64,000 nt of DNA from Arthrobacter sp. B1805. GTDB taxonomy: Bacteria > Actinomycetota > Actinomycetes > Actinomycetales > Micrococcaceae. Made by a program: the position numbers and the translations under genes. The notes beneath the pieces are model-generated. The model made no database searches, was not told the origin of the DNA, and was given only the letters and a program-made list of their open reading frames with translations. Of the stretch, positions 62,327-64,000 are shown piece by piece. Numbering within the stretch: position 1 is the stretch's first letter; every line of letters starts with the position of its first letter. Location: contig NZ_PJIQ01000015.1 in NCBI RefSeq assembly GCF_002929745.1, positions 27,693 to 91,692 of the forward strand. The letters are read 5' to 3'.

Positions 62327-63298
62327 ATGACAACGCCTGAGCCCGCCGCCCCCACTGGGGACGGCGGGCTTTTGCGTGTCCGTCTCGACATCGCCTACGA
62401 CGGCGCCCCGTTCTCGGGCTGGGCCCTGCAGCCTGGCCGGACGACGGTCCAGGGCGTGCTCGAGGAAGCCCTCCACACCCTCCTTCGCCGACCTGCGCGA
62501 CTCACCGTCGGAGGGCGGACCGATGCGGGTGTCCACGCCCGGGGACAGGTCGCGCACGTCGACCTGACGCACGCCGAGTGGGCCGGCATGCCCAGGGGGC
62601 GTGAAGCCCAGCCGGCGGACGCCTTCCTGCGACGGTTGACCGGCACCATCAACCGCGCCCTGGTGGACGAGACCTCGGGCCGCGGACGATCCGTCCGGAA
62701 CTCGGTCCCTCCCGTCGTCGTGCGTGCCGCCGTGCCGGCGCCCGGTGGATTCGACGCGCGCTTCTCGGCGCTGTGGCGCCGCTACAGCTACGCGATCGCG
62801 GATACTGCCACGGGACAGGACCCGCTCGGTCGGCACACCACGCTCTGGTACCCCGCGCCCCTCGATGTCGCACTGCTGAACGAGGGTGCGGGGCACCTGC
62901 TCGGGATGCAGGACTTCAAGGCCTTCTGCAAGCCCCGCGAGGGTGCCACGACGATCCGCGAGCTGCAACGCTACGAGTTCGCCCGCGGGCACGACGGCGT
63001 CATCACAGCGACCGTCCAGGCCGACGCCTTCTGCCACAACATGGTCCGCGCGCTCGTCGGCTCGACCCTCCGTGTCGGATCGGGCGAGATGGCCCCCGGC
63101 TGGCTCGCGGAAAGACTGGCCGCTCGCGTCAAGGATGCGCAGTCCATCCTGGCCGCACCCCACCCGCTCGTCCTGGAGGAGATCGCGTATCCGGGGGACG
63201 CAGAAGTGGCTGCGCGGGCGGAGCTCACCCGTGCCAGGCGGAACGTCTCCCATCTCGCCGCGCACCAGGGGCTCCCCGGCGGGGCCGACGACGTCTAG
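62327..63298 (+). CDS. truA: tRNA pseudouridine(38-40) synthase TruA
   Basis: A 323-residue enzyme with the catalytic Asp66 in GGRTDAGVHARGQVAHVDL and YSYAIADTATG, FCHNMVRALVGSTL further on; it pseudouridylates tRNA positions 38-40. ATG 62327 is the first start, but the stretch directly after it (62340-62374) forms an intrinsic terminator. TTG 62372 is an alternative start giving MRVRLDIAYDG, close to the usual TruA N-terminus, and 308 residues. The last four bases overlap the convergent prepilin peptidase gene. Confidence 0.92.
   Translation: MTTPEPAAPTGDGGLLRVRLDIAYDGAPFSGWALQPGRTTVQGVLEEALHTLLRRPARLTVGGRTDAGVHARGQVAHVDLTHAEWAGMPRGREAQPADAFLRRLTGTINRALVDETSGRGRSVRNSVPPVVVRAAVPAPGGFDARFSALWRRYSYAIADTATGQDPLGRHTTLWYPAPLDVALLNEGAGHLLGMQDFKAFCKPREGATTIRELQRYEFARGHDGVITATVQADAFCHNMVRALVGSTLRVGSGEMAPGWLAERLAARVKDAQSILAAPHPLVLEEIAYPGDAEVAARAELTRARRNVSHLAAHQGLPGGADDV
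62340..62374 (+). terminator. Intrinsic terminator of rplQ inside the first codons of truA
   Basis: AGCCCGCCG (62340-62348) pairs with CGGCGGGCT (62362-62370); inside, CCCC (62350-62353) pairs with GGGG (62357-62360), leaving one mismatch and loop ACT, and TTTTG follows. It lies 13 bases after ATG 62327. Confidence 0.7.
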
Positions 63299-63918
63299 GC
63301 CAGCAGCACGAAGCTCGCGAAGGCAGCAAGGAGCATGCCGGGTCCGAACGGGAAAGTCGATCCACGAGACCCCCGGCGCAGGAGAAGGACGCCGACGCCG
63401 GCCAGGCCTCCCAGGAGGAAGCCTCCGAGGAGCGTCCCCATCCACGCTCCGGCTCCTGCCCAACCGCCGAAGACTCCGAGGATGGCGGCCAGCTTGACGT
63501 CGCCCATGCCCATCCCGGCGGGGGAGAGGAGCGCCAGCAGGAAGTACACGGCGAAGAGCGCCGCGCCGCCCGCCACCGCGCCGAGAAGGCCGATCCAGTG
63601 GCCGCTCGCAGCTCCCGCGAGGAGCACCAGGGGCAGTGTCACCGCCGCGAAGCGGACGAGGATGACGTTGGGCAGCAGTTTCGACTGTCCGTCGACCGCT
63701 CCGAGCAGGACGCCGAACGCGGCGAGGGTTCCCACCAGCGGGACGTTCCACCACTGCTCCGTCACCACGCTTCCTGCGCCCGCCAGGAGTGCCGCACACA
63801 GGGCCAGGGGCAGGCGCCAGGCGGGTGGCAGCGCAGAGCGTGGATTCCTGGCGGCCAGAGGAGTCACCGCATAGGTGGTCGCCGCAGCCACGACGGCCAT
63901 GAGGAGGGCAAGGACCAC
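63295..63918 (-). CDS. Type IV prepilin peptidase (A24 family), short form
   Basis: A 207-residue membrane aspartic protease with about seven helices. The two catalytic Asp are Asp76 (GAVDGQSKLLPN) and Asp140 in the GMGMGDVKL motif. The N-terminal Cys-rich methylase domain of the long PilD form is missing, as in actinobacterial TadV-like enzymes. GTG 63918 follows directly on a TAG stop of the upstream frame, so the start is coupled or near the first choice; an ATG seven codons in (63900) is an alternative. No pilin genes are inside the window. Confidence 0.85.
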   Translation of the reverse strand: MVLALLMAVVAAATTYAVTPLAARNPRSALPPAWRLPLALCAALLAGAGSVVTEQWWNVPLVGTLAAFGVLLGAVDGQSKLLPNVILVRFAAVTLPLVLLAGAASGHWIGLLGAVAGGAALFAVYFLLALLSPAGMGMGDVKLAAILGVFGGWAGAGAWMGTLLGGFLLGGLAGVGVLLLRRGSRGSTFPFGPGMLLAAFASFVLLA

Positions 63919-64000
63919 CTAGATGTACCCGGCCATGAGGTTGGTGGCGTTTCCGGTCTTGTGAAAGGGGAGAACCTCCGGGCTTAGTGGAGATGTCTGA
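63919..64000 (-). CDS. C-terminal end of an unidentified upstream gene (partial)
   Basis: The minus strand is open from the window edge to TAG at 63919-63921, encoding the last 26 residues, ending NLMAGYI. The stop is directly followed by the GTG start of the prepilin peptidase, as expected in an operon. The fragment is too short to name; a random open frame of this length is quite possible. Confidence 0.35.
   Translation of the reverse strand, partial: QTSPLSPEVLPFHKTGNATNLMAGYI

Overview
The window is high-GC DNA, densely packed with genes that often overlap by 1-4 bases and frequently start with GTG or TTG. Gene order and protein sequences point to an actinobacterium of the Micrococcaceae, Arthrobacter-like. 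No rRNA, CRISPR array, insertion sequence or prophage is visible. It is a chromosomal housekeeping region with accessory genes placed between the ribosomal blocks.

Region 1 (1-9011) holds the start of a GlnR-like regulator, a membrane protein, a 37-residue membrane peptide, a nitrobindin-like protein, a YgfZ-type folate-binding protein overlapping a small ankyrin protein, an OafA-type acyltransferase with an SGNH domain, a truncated AI-2E-transporter-like protein, a DUF368/PopT-type lipid-carrier transporter, a GNAT protein and 6-phosphofructokinase. Region 2 (9255-12423) is a trio of UbiA prenyltransferase, CrtD-like desaturase and CruF-like hydratase. This is the set used by haloarchaea to make the acyclic C50 carotenoid bacterioruberin. 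Region 3 (12497-16957) looks like an envelope-stress module: a small PspC protein, a two-helix membrane protein, a PspC-LiaF-like fusion, and divergently a PspC-fused histidine kinase with a LuxR-type response regulator. An aspartate aminotransferase gene follows.

Region 4 (18610-36624) runs tRNA-Trp, secE, nusG, rplK, rplA, an L10-leader-like RNA, rplJ, rplL, then rpoB and rpoC. Between rplL and rpoB lie a thiolase gene, idi and the operon crtE-crtB-crtI, which supplies lycopene. Together with region 2 this gives an apparently complete route from IPP/DMAPP to a bacterioruberin-like pigment, so a pink or red organism is expected. No C50 cyclase genes (crtYe/crtYf) are present here.

Region 5 (36951-41469) is the str operon rpsL-rpsG-fusA-tuf. 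A gene for a giant polytopic membrane protein (1,322 residues) separates it from the S10 block. Region 6 (45960-63298) carries rpsJ to rpsQ, a strong terminator, rplN to rplO, another terminator, then secY-adk-map, infA-rpmJ-rpsM-rpsK, and rpoA-rplQ-truA. rpsN and rpsD are missing from their usual places. The window closes with a prepilin-peptidase gene on the minus strand and the last codons of the gene upstream of it.

Points worth following up are the split C50 pathway, the three-PspC stress module, RG-rich extensions on both S3 and S5, a dyad between rpoB and rpoC, an intrinsic terminator inside the start of truA, and a recurrent TAGACT -10 element upstream of housekeeping genes.
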